Source of the DNA: Caulobacteraceae bacterium UBA3198
GTDB taxonomy: Bacteria; Pseudomonadota; Alphaproteobacteria; Caulobacterales; Caulobacteraceae
DNA: 64,000 nt
Direction of reading: 5' to 3'
NCBI GenBank assembly: GCA_002363865.1
Contig: DEWY01000006.1
Span: 519,693 to 583,692, forward strand
This document shows positions 41,786 to 50,930 of the stretch, piece by piece (position 1 is the first letter of the stretch; each line of letters starts with the position of its first letter). The notes under the pieces are model-generated. The model had not been told where the DNA came from. It saw only the letters and a program-made list of their open reading frames with translations, and did not search any database. The translations under genes and the position numbers were made by a program.

Positions 41786-43840
41786 ATGGCGCATCGGTTC
41801 TATTCCAGTCAGGCCCAGGGGTTTGTCCGCTGCGGGGTCGCCACGCCCAAGGTGGCCGTGGGCGATCCGGCCGGCAATGCGCAGGCGATCCTGGCGCAGG
41901 CGCGCAAGGGCCACGAGGCCGGCGCCGACCTGATCATCTTTCCCGAGCTGTGCGTCTCGGCCTACGCCATCGACGATCTGCACCTGCAGGACGCCCTGCT
42001 GGACGCCGTGGAGGCGTCCATTGCGGAGATCTGCGCAGCCAGCGAGACCTTGAGCCCGGTGCTGGCCATCGGCGCGCCGGTGCGGCGCAACGGCCGGCTC
42101 TACAACTGCGCCCTGGCCATTTCGCGCGGGCGCATCCTGGGCGTCGTGCCCAAGTCGTTCCTGCCCAACTACCGGGAATATTACGAGAAACGCTGGTTCG
42201 CCCCGGGGGCGGGCCTCACCGACCTGGAGGTGACCCTGGCCGGCCAGACCGTCCCGTTCGGCGTCGATCTTCTCTTCGCGGCCGAGGACCTGGCCGACTT
42301 CGTCTTCCACCTGGAGGTCTGCGAGGACTTCTGGGCGGCCACCCCGCCGTCGACCCGCGGCGCCTTGGCCGGGGCCCTGATCCTGGCCAATCTGTCGGCC
42401 TCCAATGTGGTGGTGGGCAAGGCCCGCGACCGGGCCATGCTGTGCGCCTCCCAGTCGGTGCGATGCCAGGCGGCTTACCTCTATTCCGCGGCAGGTCCTG
42501 GCGAGAGCACCACCGATCTGGCCTGGGACGGCCAGGGCGACATCTATGAGCTGGGCGCGCTGCTGGCCCAGAGCGAACGCTTCCCCACCGGTGGCGGACT
42601 GACGCTGGCCGATGTGGACGTCGAGCGTCTGCGGCTGGAGCGGATGCGCACCCCGACCTTCAACGATGCGGCGGTCGCAGAAGGCTATCCGGAATATGCG
42701 TTTCGGCGCATCGGCTTTTCCCACCAGCCGGACTTCGCCGACCGCGGCCTGATGCGTCGCCTGGACCGCTTCCCCTTCGTGCCCGACGATCCGGTGCGCC
42801 TGGACGAGGACTGCTATGAGGCCTTCAACATCCAGGTGGAGGGTCTGGCCCAGCGCCTGAAGGCCAGCCGCACCGAGAAGATCGTCATCGGCGTCTCCGG
42901 CGGCCTGGACTCCACCCACGCCCTGATCGTGGCGGCCAAGGCCTGCGACCAGCTTGGCCTGCCCCGGGCCAATATCCTGGCCTTCACCCTGCCGGGCTTC
43001 GCCACCTCGGACTCCACCAAGTCCAACGCCTGGGCCCTGATGCGGGCCATCGGCGCCACGGCCGAGGAGATCGACATCACGCCGGCCGCCCGCCAGATGC
43101 TGAGCGATCTGGGGCATCCCTTCGCTGGCGGCGAGCCGGTCTATGACGTGACGTTTGAGAATGTGCAGGCGGGCCTGCGCACCGACTATCTGTTCCGCGC
43201 AGCCAATCAGCGCGGGGCCCTGGTGCTCGGCACAGGCGACCTGTCGGAGCTGGCGCTCGGCTGGTGCACCTATGGCGTCGGCGACCAGATGAGCCACTAC
43301 AATGTCAACGGCTCGGTGGCCAAGACGCTGATCCAGCACCTGATCCGCTGGGTCGCCGCCCACGGGCAGTTCGAGGCGGCCACCAATCAGATCCTGCTGT
43401 CGGTGCTCGACACCGAGATTTCGCCGGAGCTGGTGCCGGCCGATGCGGCGGGCGCCATCCAGTCGACCCAGGCCATCGTCGGCCCCTACGAGCTGCAGGA
43501 CTTCCACCTCTATTACATCACCCGCTTTGGACTGCGGCCGTCCAAGGTGGCCTTCCTGGCCTGGCACGCCTGGCGGGACGCCGCCGCCGGCGCCTGGCCG
43601 CCTCACTTCCCGCCGGAAGCCCGCAACGCCTACGATCTGCCGACCATCGGCCGCTGGCTGGAGGTGTTCCTCACCCGCTTCTTTGGCTTTAGCCAGTTCA
43701 AGCGCTCGGCCATGCCCAATGGGCCCAAGGTGGTCTCCGGCGGCAATCTCTCGCCCAGGGGCGACTGGCGGGCGCCGTCCGATGGTTCGGCCCGGGTCTG
43801 GCTGGATGAGCTGAAGGCGCGACTGCCGCAGGACGTCTGA
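41786..43840 (+). CDS. nadE: Glutamine-dependent NAD+ synthetase
   Basis: This 684-residue protein has an N-terminal nitrilase-type glutaminase with triad E54, K123 and C179 (EVCEDFW) that supplies ammonia by a tunnel, and a C-terminal NAD synthetase domain with the PP-loop SGGLDS at 371-376. It amidates deamido-NAD to NAD. GAGGAG precedes ATG 41786. A terminator lies after the stop. Confidence 0.96.
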   Translation: MAHRFYSSQAQGFVRCGVATPKVAVGDPAGNAQAILAQARKGHEAGADLIIFPELCVSAYAIDDLHLQDALLDAVEASIAEICAASETLSPVLAIGAPVRRNGRLYNCALAISRGRILGVVPKSFLPNYREYYEKRWFAPGAGLTDLEVTLAGQTVPFGVDLLFAAEDLADFVFHLEVCEDFWAATPPSTRGALAGALILANLSASNVVVGKARDRAMLCASQSVRCQAAYLYSAAGPGESTTDLAWDGQGDIYELGALLAQSERFPTGGGLTLADVDVERLRLERMRTPTFNDAAVAEGYPEYAFRRIGFSHQPDFADRGLMRRLDRFPFVPDDPVRLDEDCYEAFNIQVEGLAQRLKASRTEKIVIGVSGGLDSTHALIVAAKACDQLGLPRANILAFTLPGFATSDSTKSNAWALMRAIGATAEEIDITPAARQMLSDLGHPFAGGEPVYDVTFENVQAGLRTDYLFRAANQRGALVLGTGDLSELALGWCTYGVGDQMSHYNVNGSVAKTLIQHLIRWVAAHGQFEAATNQILLSVLDTEISPELVPADAAGAIQSTQAIVGPYELQDFHLYYITRFGLRPSKVAFLAWHAWRDAAAGAWPPHFPPEARNAYDLPTIGRWLEVFLTRFFGFSQFKRSAMPNGPKVVSGGNLSPRGDWRAPSDGSARVWLDELKARLPQDV

Positions 43841-43875
43841 GCGCCGGTCATCGGCGACGAACAGCCAACAAGAAA

Positions 43876-43910
43876 AGGGCCGGAACGCGCTGGCGTTCCG
43901 GCCCTAATTT
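43876..43910. terminator. Intrinsic terminator shared by nadE and infB
   Basis: A perfect 13-base-pair stem (43876-43888 with 43893-43905), GCTG loop, followed by AATTT on the plus strand and TTTTCT on the minus strand. It is between convergent nadE and infB and probably ends both. Confidence 0.85.
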
Positions 43911-43939
43911 CGTTCGGTCCCCAAGGGGCGGGGATCGAT

Positions 43940-46909
43940 CTAGAGGGTGCGCTTGACCTCTTCGAGGTTGAAGCACTCGATGGTGTCGCCGACCTTGATG
44001 TCCTGGAAGCCCTGGAACGCCATGCCGCATTCCTGGCCGTTGGGGACCTCGTTGACCTCGTCCTTGAAGCGCTTGAGCGTCTGCAGGACGCCCAGCTCCA
44101 GCACCACGACGTCCTGACGGATGATCCGCACCCGGGCGCCCTTGCGGACCACCCCTTCGGTGACGCGGCAACCGGCGACGCGGCCCACCTTGGTGATGTC
44201 GAAGGCCTGAAGGACCTCGGCGTTGCCCAGGAAGGTTTCCCGCTGGATCGGCGTGAGCATGCCCGAGAGCACGCCTTTGATGTCGTCGATCAGGTCGTAG
44301 ATGATCGAGTAGTAGCGGATCTCCACGCCCTCGCGCTCGGCGAGATCGCGGGCCTGCTTGGAGGCGCGGACATTGAAGCCGAGGATGGGCGAGCCCGCCC
44401 CCTTGGCCAGCATGACGTCGCTTTCGCTGATCGCCCCGGCGCCCGACAGAATGATGCGCGCACGCACCTCGTCGGTGGAGATCTTGTCGAGCGAGCCGAC
44501 AATGGCTTCGGCCGAACCCTGCACGTCGGCCTTCACGATGACCGGCAGCTCAGAGACCTTCTTGTCGGCGAGCTTGGCCATCATGTCGGCCAGGGAGGCG
44601 CCCGCCACCGGCGAGCCGGACTTTTCGCGCTTCACCCGCTGACGGTATTCGGTGATCTCGCGGGCGCGGGCCTCGTTCTCCACCACGGCCAGGGGTTCGC
44701 CCGGCTCCGGCGTGCCGTCGAGGCCAAGGACCTCCACCGGCGTGGAGGGACCGGCCGCATCCAGCTGCTCGTCGCGCTCGTTGAACAAGGCGCGGACCCG
44801 GCCCCAGTTGGCGCCGGCCACGACGATGTCGCCGCGCTTGAGGCTGCCGCGCTTGACCAGGACGGTGGACACCGCGCCGCGGCCGCGATCGAGCTTGGCC
44901 TCAATGACCACGCCCTCGGCGGTGCGGTTGGGATCTGCCCGCAGGTCCATGACCTCGGACTGCACCAGGATGGCTTCCAGCAGGTCGTCCAGGCCGAGCT
45001 TCTCAAGGGCCGAGACCTCGACCACCTGGGTTTCGCCGCCCAGGCGCTCGACGACGATCTCGTGCTGCAGCAGCTCGTTGATCACCCGCGTCGGGACAGC
45101 GTCGGGTTTGTCGATCTTGTTGATGGCCACGATGATCGGGGCGCCAGACGCCTTGGCGTGCTGGATGGCCTCGACCGTCTGCGGCATGACGCCGTCATCG
45201 GCCGCCACCACCAGGATGACGATGTCGGTGACATTGGCGCCGCGGGCGCGCATGGCCGAGAAGGCCGCGTGGCCAGGGGTGTCCAGGAAGGTCACCCGGT
45301 TGCCGTCCTCCAGCCGCACCTGATAGGCGCCGATATGCTGGGTGATGCCGCCATGTTCGCCCGAGGCGACGTCGGCCGAGCGCAGGGCGTCCAGCAGCGA
45401 GGTCTTGCCGTGGTCGACGTGGCCCATGACCGCGACGACCGGCGAGCGCAGGGGCGCATCGGCGTCATCGGTGTCGGTGGACAGGAAGCCGGTTTCGACA
45501 TCGGATTCCGAAACGCGCTTCACGGTGTGGCCGAATTCGGTGGCCACCAGCTCGGCGGTGTCGGAGTCGATGACGTCGTTGATCTTCATCATCACGCCCT
45601 GACGCATCAGGAACTTGATGACCTCGACGCCGCGGGTGGTCATGCGGTTGGCCAGTTCGCCCACCGTGATCACGTCGGGGATGACGACCTCGCGCGCCAC
45701 GCGGGCCGCTTCCTGGCCGCCGCCCTTGCGCTTTTCGCGCTCCCGTTCCCGGGCCCGGCGAACTGAGGCCAGGGAGCGCATGCGCTCGACCGCGCCTTCA
45801 TCGCCGGCCGCCAGGGCCTGGATGGTCAGGCGGCCTTCGCGGCGCTGGGGCGCGCCCTTGCCGCGGCTGATGGCCTTGCCAGGCGCCGGGGGCTTGCCGC
45901 GGCGGTCGTCTTCTTCCTCGGGCCGGCGGTCGAGATTGGCGGCGCCGGGGCGCGGCGCCTGACGGGCGGCGCGCTGAACCTCAGGGGTGGCCGGCGGGGC
46001 GCCAGGCGCCACCGGACGGCCAGCGCCACGGGCGCCGTCCCGCGGCGGGGCCGGGCGGGGCGTCAGGGCCGAATAGCGGACCGTGTCGCCGCCAGCGGCG
46101 GCGGGACGCTCGCCCCTGGGGGTGGAGCGATCCTCACGGGGGCGATCGGCGGCCGGGGCCTCAGTGCGCGGCCCGTCCCGGTCGGGACGCGGGGCGCGCT
46201 GGTTGAAGCTGGTGGCGTCGAACCGCGGCCGCGGCGGGCGATAGGTGGTGGTGCTGGCCCGGTCGTCCCGGCGCTCAGGCGACGGAGTGTAGGAGCGGGT
46301 CTGTCCGCCGCCCGCGGCCGGCGCACGGGCCGGCGCGTCGCCGCGAGGCGCCTGGGCCGCGGCGCGGGGACGAGGCTCGGCGGCCGGCGCAGGGGCGGCG
46401 GGCGCTTCGGCCTTGGCCACGGGTGGCGTGGGCGCAGGCGCTTCAGCCGCGGGCGCAGGAGCCTCGACAGCCTTGGGCGGCTCGCTCGGCGCCTGGGCGG
46501 CCTGGGCTTGAGCGGCTTCAGCCGCCTTGGCCGCGGCGTCACGCTCGGCGCGCTCGCGCTCTTCGCGGGCCTTGGCCTGGGCGGCCAGCAGGGCCTGCTC
46601 CCGGGCGCGATCAATGGCGGCCTGACGGGCGCGGACCTCTTCGGCCGACAGGCCGGAGGTGTCGCCTGAACCGCGCGACTGCGGACGGGAGTCAGATCCC
46701 CGCCGCTCAGAGGAAGACGGCCCAGCGAGATTGCTGGGCGCCGGCGCGTGCGTGCGCGGACGCTTGGTCTCCACGACCACTGTCTTGGAGCGGCCATGGC
46801 TGAAGCTCTGCTTCACCGTCCCTGCGCTGACCGAGCCCGCACCGCGGGGCTTAAGGGTCAGAGGCGGGCGTCCGCCAGGGGCTCGGCCGTTATCTTTGTC
46901 GTCGCTCAT
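43940..46909 (-). CDS. infB: Translation initiation factor IF-2
   Basis: This 989-residue GTPase positions initiator tRNA on the 30S subunit. The G1 motif GHVDHGKT is at 496-503, preceded by an IF2_N domain (VITVGELANRMTTRGVEVIKFLM) and followed by DTPGHAAF and NKIDKPDA. The first 350 residues or so are low-complexity Ala/Pro/Arg/Glu repeats, a long unstructured tail typical of alphaproteobacteria. It ends the rimP-nusA-ylxR-infB operon. Confidence 0.97.
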   Translation of the reverse strand: MSDDKDNGRAPGGRPPLTLKPRGAGSVSAGTVKQSFSHGRSKTVVVETKRPRTHAPAPSNLAGPSSSERRGSDSRPQSRGSGDTSGLSAEEVRARQAAIDRAREQALLAAQAKAREERERAERDAAAKAAEAAQAQAAQAPSEPPKAVEAPAPAAEAPAPTPPVAKAEAPAAPAPAAEPRPRAAAQAPRGDAPARAPAAGGGQTRSYTPSPERRDDRASTTTYRPPRPRFDATSFNQRAPRPDRDGPRTEAPAADRPREDRSTPRGERPAAAGGDTVRYSALTPRPAPPRDGARGAGRPVAPGAPPATPEVQRAARQAPRPGAANLDRRPEEEDDRRGKPPAPGKAISRGKGAPQRREGRLTIQALAAGDEGAVERMRSLASVRRAREREREKRKGGGQEAARVAREVVIPDVITVGELANRMTTRGVEVIKFLMRQGVMMKINDVIDSDTAELVATEFGHTVKRVSESDVETGFLSTDTDDADAPLRSPVVAVMGHVDHGKTSLLDALRSADVASGEHGGITQHIGAYQVRLEDGNRVTFLDTPGHAAFSAMRARGANVTDIVILVVAADDGVMPQTVEAIQHAKASGAPIIVAINKIDKPDAVPTRVINELLQHEIVVERLGGETQVVEVSALEKLGLDDLLEAILVQSEVMDLRADPNRTAEGVVIEAKLDRGRGAVSTVLVKRGSLKRGDIVVAGANWGRVRALFNERDEQLDAAGPSTPVEVLGLDGTPEPGEPLAVVENEARAREITEYRQRVKREKSGSPVAGASLADMMAKLADKKVSELPVIVKADVQGSAEAIVGSLDKISTDEVRARIILSGAGAISESDVMLAKGAGSPILGFNVRASKQARDLAEREGVEIRYYSIIYDLIDDIKGVLSGMLTPIQRETFLGNAEVLQAFDITKVGRVAGCRVTEGVVRKGARVRIIRQDVVVLELGVLQTLKRFKDEVNEVPNGQECGMAFQGFQDIKVGDTIECFNLEEVKRTL

Positions 46910-47002
46910 GCGCTCGCTTTACTTGCCGGCCGGATGAGCCGGCCGTCTTCTAATCGTCCAAACAGATATGACGCGCGGAACCGCAAAGTTCCGCCCGCCT
47001 CG

Positions 47003-47692
47003 TCACGGCTCCTCGCGCCAACTCTCTGGAAGGAGCGGGCGAAACCCTGCCAGGCGCCGGACTTCCAGCGCCCAACGATCGGCGGTACGCCCCGCAAGGA
47101 AGGCGGTGTGTATCACATTCTCCAGGCCCAAGGCCAAACCCAATTCCGCCGAGGTGAACAGGCCGACCTGGCCCACGGGGCGCGGGGCGCGCCGCAGGGC
47201 GGAGAAAATCTTCCGGCGGCCGTCGGCGGCGCCGTCGGCGGCCTCGATCAGCCAGGCGGCCTGACCGGAGGTCAAGGCGGCCGAAACCTTCTCGAAGCCT
47301 GAGATAAGCGTCCCGCTGCGCCGTGCAAGCCCCAGGCCGTCCAGAACCCGGCGCCGCAGGAGCGCCTCCACCTGATCGGCCAACTGCGCCGGCGCCTTGG
47401 CCTGGGTCTTGGCCGATCGGGCGAACAGGTTCTTGCGCGCCGCTGTCTCCACCGAGGCGCGGTCCGCGGCCACCCAGACCCCTCGGCCGGGCAGCTTGCG
47501 CCCCAGGTCCGGCGTCACCGTGCCATCCGGGGCGATCACGAACCGGATCAGCTCGGCCTCATCGCGGGTCCCGCCGGTGACCACGTCGCGCCGGGCGCGG
47601 GCGGCCTGCGCCAGGGTGGCCGGCCCGACCCGGGACGAGACGGCGGAATCCTGAGGCTCCGGGTCTTGTGCGTTCGGATCGGGCTCTGACAC
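47003..47692 (-). CDS. YlxR (DUF448) domain fused to L7Ae-like RNA-binding domain
   Basis: This 229-residue protein has a YlxR domain (LIRFVIAPDGTVTPDLGRKLPGRGVWV) and a C-terminal L7Ae/YlxQ-like domain (GLARRSGTLISGFEKVSAALTSGQAAWLIEAADGA), which in many bacteria are two genes. The usual N-terminal CxxT/RxC motif is replaced by RRDVVTGG. It probably binds RNA or RNase P components. It sits six bases after nusA and starts at GTG 47692. Confidence 0.9.
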   Translation of the reverse strand: MSEPDPNAQDPEPQDSAVSSRVGPATLAQAARARRDVVTGGTRDEAELIRFVIAPDGTVTPDLGRKLPGRGVWVAADRASVETAARKNLFARSAKTQAKAPAQLADQVEALLRRRVLDGLGLARRSGTLISGFEKVSAALTSGQAAWLIEAADGAADGRRKIFSALRRAPRPVGQVGLFTSAELGLALGLENVIHTAFLAGRTADRWALEVRRLAGFRPLLPESWREEP

Positions 47693-47698
47693 GGGGCG

Positions 47699-49465
47699 CT
47701 AGTTCTCGTCCGCGTCCTCGGCCGGGGCCGGGGCGTCCGCTTCAACTTCAGCTTCAGCTTCTGCTTCGCCTTCGGCCTCAGCCTCGGCGGCCGCCGGGCT
47801 GGCGGCGCCGGCGCGGCCGAACACCATTTCTTCCTCGGTGAGCTCGGGGGCGAGATCCTCCAGATCGGGCTCCGGCTCCGGCGGCGCCTCGATCCAGCCC
47901 ATGGCCACCCGGGCCCGGACGATCAGGGCCTCGGCGTCGGCGGGCTCCAGGCCGAAGCTCTCCAGGATGCCGGCTTCGCGCACGCGCTCGCCATTGCGGT
48001 TCTCGTACCAGCCGCGCAGGTCATCCGGCGTCAGGTCGGCCAGGTCCTCGACGGTCTTCACCTCGCCCTCGCCCAGGGCGACGGCGATGGGCAGGGTGAC
48101 GCCGGCGATCTCCAGCAGGCCGTCCTCCACGCCGAGCGCCTTGCGCTTGGCGTCGTATTCGGCGGCTTCGCGGTCCAGGAAGTCCCGGGCGCGGGCCTGG
48201 ATTTCCTCGGCGGTGTCCTCGTCGAAGCCCTCGATGGAGGCCACTTCGGCGGTCTCCACATAGGCCACGTCCTCGACGGTGGCGAAGCCCTCGGTGACCA
48301 GCAGCTGGGCGATGACTTCGTCCACGTCCAGGGCTTCCTGGAAGAGGGCCGTGCGCTCGGCGAACTCGCGCTGGCGGCGCTCGCTCTCCTGGCTTTCGGT
48401 CATGATGTCGATCTGCCAGCCGGTCAGCTGGCTGGCCAGGCGAACGTTCTGGCCGCGGCGGCCGATGGCCAGCGACAGCTGCTCGTCGGGCACCACGACC
48501 TCGACGCGCTCGTCCTCCTCGTCCAGCACCACCTTGGACACCTCTGCCGGGGCGAGCGCATTGACGATGAAGGTGGGCTCGTCCGGGCTCCACTGGATGA
48601 TGTCGATCTTCTCACCCTGCAGCTCGGCGACCACAGCCTGGACGCGGCTGCCGCGCATGCCGACGCAGGCGCCGACAGGATCGATGGAAGAGTCGTTGGA
48701 GACCACCGCCATCTTGGCGCGGCTGCCGGGATCGCGGGCCACGGCCCGAATCTCGATCACCCCGTCATAGACCTCGGGTACTTCCTGGGCGAACAGCTTG
48801 GCCATGAAGCCGCCATGGGCGCGGGACAGCAGGATCTGCGGACCCTTGGCCTCGCGACGGACGTCATAGATGTAGCAGCGGACCCGGTCGCCGATGTTGA
48901 AGTTCTCGCGGGGGATCGACTGGTCCCGGCGCATGATGCCTTCGCCACGGCCCAGGTCCACGACCACATTGCCGTACTCGACCCGCTTGACTGCGCCGCT
49001 GATGATCTCGCCGACCCGGTCCTTGAATTCTTCGTACTGGCGCTCGCGCTCGGCCTCGCGGACCTTGCCGGTGACCACCTGGCGGGCCATCTGGGTCTGC
49101 ACCCGGCCAAACTCGAAGGGCGGCAGGACCTCCTCATAGACCTGGCCCACATAGGCCTTGGGGTCGTTGCGGAGGGCCTCGGCCAGCCGCATCACCCCGG
49201 GAGGCGCCTCTTCGCCGGCTTCCTCGTCCCAGGCGGCGTCATCGGCGACCACGGTCACCACGCGCTTGATCACGGTCTCGCCGGTTTTGGGGTCGATGTT
49301 CACCCGGATGTCGTGCTCGGCCCCGTAGCGGGAGCGCGCGCCCTTTTGGATCGCCTCTTCGATCGCCTCGATGACGATCTCCTTGTCGATCGACTTTTCG
49401 CGGGCCACCGCCTCGGCGATCTGCAGAAGCTCCAGCCGGTTGGCGGAGATGCCGGTCAGGCTCAT
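47699..49465 (-). CDS. nusA: Transcription termination/antitermination factor NusA
   Basis: This 588-residue RNA polymerase-binding factor has an N-terminal domain, S1 (about 140-200, with GDRVRCYIYDVRREAKGPQ), two KH domains (DPVGACVGMRGSRVQAVV and SLAIGRRGQNVRLASQLTGW), tandem HhH-type acidic repeats, and a tail of Glu/Ala repeats (AEAEGEAEAEAEVEADAP). It promotes pausing and termination. AGAGGA precedes ATG 49465. It may control its own operon through the upstream leader terminator. Confidence 0.97.
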   Translation of the reverse strand: MSLTGISANRLELLQIAEAVAREKSIDKEIVIEAIEEAIQKGARSRYGAEHDIRVNIDPKTGETVIKRVVTVVADDAAWDEEAGEEAPPGVMRLAEALRNDPKAYVGQVYEEVLPPFEFGRVQTQMARQVVTGKVREAERERQYEEFKDRVGEIISGAVKRVEYGNVVVDLGRGEGIMRRDQSIPRENFNIGDRVRCYIYDVRREAKGPQILLSRAHGGFMAKLFAQEVPEVYDGVIEIRAVARDPGSRAKMAVVSNDSSIDPVGACVGMRGSRVQAVVAELQGEKIDIIQWSPDEPTFIVNALAPAEVSKVVLDEEDERVEVVVPDEQLSLAIGRRGQNVRLASQLTGWQIDIMTESQESERRQREFAERTALFQEALDVDEVIAQLLVTEGFATVEDVAYVETAEVASIEGFDEDTAEEIQARARDFLDREAAEYDAKRKALGVEDGLLEIAGVTLPIAVALGEGEVKTVEDLADLTPDDLRGWYENRNGERVREAGILESFGLEPADAEALIVRARVAMGWIEAPPEPEPDLEDLAPELTEEEMVFGRAGAASPAAAEAEAEGEAEAEAEVEADAPAPAEDADEN

Positions 49466-49469
49466 GGGT

Positions 49470-50018
49470 TCAATCCTCTTGGTGGGATGCAGGGTCGTCG
49501 GAGGCCAGGCGCTGGGCGCGCTGTTCGGCTCCGCGTTTCATCAGTTCGTCGCTGAGGACCAGCTTGGCCTCGGCGATCCAGTCGAAGGGAACCAGCACGG
49601 TCTCCTCCTCGCCCTCCAGGTCCAGGCAGACCTGGCCCTCGTCCGTCCCGGCCAGCACGCCGCGGAAGCGCTTGCGGCCCTCGGCCATGCGATCCAGCTC
49701 GAGCTTGGCCTCATGGCCCTCATAGACGTCGAAGTCCTTCAGCCGGGTCAGGGGCCGGTCGATGCCCGGCGAGGAGACTTCCAGCACATATTCGCCGGTA
49801 ATGGGGTCGGCGGCGTCCATGATCTCGGAGATCGCCCGCGACAGCACCGCACAGTCCTCGACGTTCATGACGCCCTCAGGCGTCTCGGCCATGATCTGCA
49901 GCCGCCGCTGTTCGGCGCCGCCCATCAGCCGCAGGCGCACGATCTCATAGCCCGCCGCCTCGGCCACGGGGTCGAGCAGCTCCAGCAGTCTCAGGTCCTC
50001 TGCGGTCTTGCCGCGCAT
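49470..50018 (-). CDS. rimP: Ribosome maturation factor RimP
   Basis: This 182-residue protein has the RimP alpha/beta domain (GYEIVRLRLMGGAEQRRLQIMAE) and SPGIDRPLTRLKDF, with a C-terminal SH3-like half. It acts in 30S assembly. ATG 50018, preceded by an in-frame GTG, is the start. It is first in the nusA operon, downstream of a leader containing a terminator. Confidence 0.95.
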   Translation of the reverse strand: MRGKTAEDLRLLELLDPVAEAAGYEIVRLRLMGGAEQRRLQIMAETPEGVMNVEDCAVLSRAISEIMDAADPITGEYVLEVSSPGIDRPLTRLKDFDVYEGHEAKLELDRMAEGRKRFRGVLAGTDEGQVCLDLEGEEETVLVPFDWIAEAKLVLSDELMKRGAEQRAQRLASDDPASHQED

Positions 50019-50040
50019 CACTCCAGCCGTCCTCAGGCAA

Positions 50041-50072
50041 AGAAAAAAGCGGCTGGGCCGGAGCCCGCCGCT
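50041..50072 (-). terminator. Leader terminator before rimP (probable attenuator)
   Basis: On the minus strand AGCGGC-GGGC, loop TCCG, GCCC-A-GCCGCT pairs fully apart from one bulged A and is followed by a run of six T. It is after the promoter and 23 bases before ATG of rimP, with no gene between. Confidence 0.7.
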
Positions 50073-50076
50073 CGAA

Positions 50077-50092
50077 AGCGCTATCCAGCGCT
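50077..50092 (-). promoter_or_regulatory. Small hairpin in rimP leader
   Basis: AGCGCT-GGAT-AGCGCT on the minus strand forms a perfect 6-base-pair stem, part of a tandem nine-base repeat. It lies between the promoter and the leader terminator. It may hold an alternative fold. Confidence 0.5.
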
Positions 50093-50111
50093 ATCGGACG
50101 ATGTTGTCGCA

Positions 50112-50140
50112 AATATAGGCCCTTGCAACGGGCTTGTCAC
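50112..50140 (-). promoter_or_regulatory. Putative sigma70-type promoter of rimP-nusA-ylxR-infB
   Basis: On the minus strand GTGACA and TATATT are separated by exactly 17 bases, each one base off consensus. Transcription would start near 50104, giving a leader of about 85 bases before rimP. Confidence 0.5.
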
Positions 50141-50322
50141 CCTTCCCGTGACCCCCGCAACCAGGTCGCCGCCCCCTGAAGCGATCAGGAAGACGCGACG
50201 CGAGGAGCGCCGGCGTCGGCGCCGATCGGCGCCTGGGCGCCAAACCCCGTTTCCCCAGACCGGTTTTGGCCCTATGGGAGGCCTTCTCCTCCCCGAGACA
50301 GATCACAAGAGTCATTTCGAAC
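50141..50322. promoter_or_regulatory. Gap upstream of ppa with a perfect 16-base palindrome
   Basis: The palindrome GGCGCCGATCGGCGCC is at 50218-50233. No clear -35/-10 pair for ppa and no gene are visible in this stretch. Confidence 0.4.
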
Positions 50323-50859
50323 ATGGACCTTTCCAAGATCGCCATCGGCGTGAACCCGCCCTACGACGTGAACGCCATCATCGAGATCCCGCAGGGCGGC
50401 GAGCCGGTGAAGTATGAACTCGACAAGGAGTCGGGCGCGCTGTTGGTCGACCGGTTCCTGCACACGGCCATGTTCTATCCGGGCAATTACGGCTTCATCC
50501 CCCACACCCTGTCGGAAGACGGCGATCCGATGGACGTGATGGTGGTCGGGCCGACGCCCGTGGTGCCCGGCGCGATCATCCGCTGCCGTCCGGTGGGCAC
50601 GCTGATGATGACCGACGAGGCCGGCGCCGACGAAAAGGTCCTGGCCGTGCCGGTGGACCAGCTGCACCCCTTCTACACCGGCGTGGAATCCTGGCGCGGC
50701 CTGCCCACCATCCTGACCGAGCAGATCGCCCACTTCTTCAAGCACTACAAGGACCTGGAGAAGGGCAAGAGCGTCGACATCGTCCGTTGGGCCGATCCCG
50801 ACGAGACCGCCGCCCTGATCCGCGCCGGCATCGAGCGGGCGCAGAACGCCAAGTCGTAA
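50323..50859 (+). CDS. ppa: Inorganic pyrophosphatase
   Basis: This 178-residue family I enzyme hydrolyses PPi, pulling biosynthetic reactions forward. It has KYELDKESGALLVDRFLHTAMFYPGNYGFIPHTLSEDGDPMDVMVV with the Asp cluster that binds Mg2+, and KDLEKGK later. ATG 50323 matches the family N-terminus. It is the only rightward gene in a leftward block; a terminator follows. Confidence 0.96.
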   Translation: MDLSKIAIGVNPPYDVNAIIEIPQGGEPVKYELDKESGALLVDRFLHTAMFYPGNYGFIPHTLSEDGDPMDVMVVGPTPVVPGAIIRCRPVGTLMMTDEAGADEKVLAVPVDQLHPFYTGVESWRGLPTILTEQIAHFFKHYKDLEKGKSVDIVRWADPDETAALIRAGIERAQNAKS

Positions 50860-50886
50860 TCGTCGACGGCTGTTTGAAATCGCGAG

Positions 50887-50917
50887 GGGGCGGTCAGCGT
50901 GCTGACCGCCCCTTTTT
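50887..50917 (+). terminator. Intrinsic terminator after ppa
   Basis: GGGGCGGTCAG with CTGACCGCCCC around a CGTG loop, followed by TTTTT. It is 27 bases after the ppa stop and ahead of the convergent trmB gene. Confidence 0.88.
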
Positions 50918-50930
50918 CATGGATCACGCA

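Noticed and set aside
41657..43606. A 649-codon minus-strand frame across nadE
   Set aside because: Same reason: nadE on the plus strand has a full set of catalytic motifs, and the antisense translation is low-complexity.
47740..47800. Trinucleotide-like repeats as a CRISPR or satellite
   Set aside because: They encode the Glu/Ala-rich tail of NusA in frame, so they are coding low-complexity sequence.
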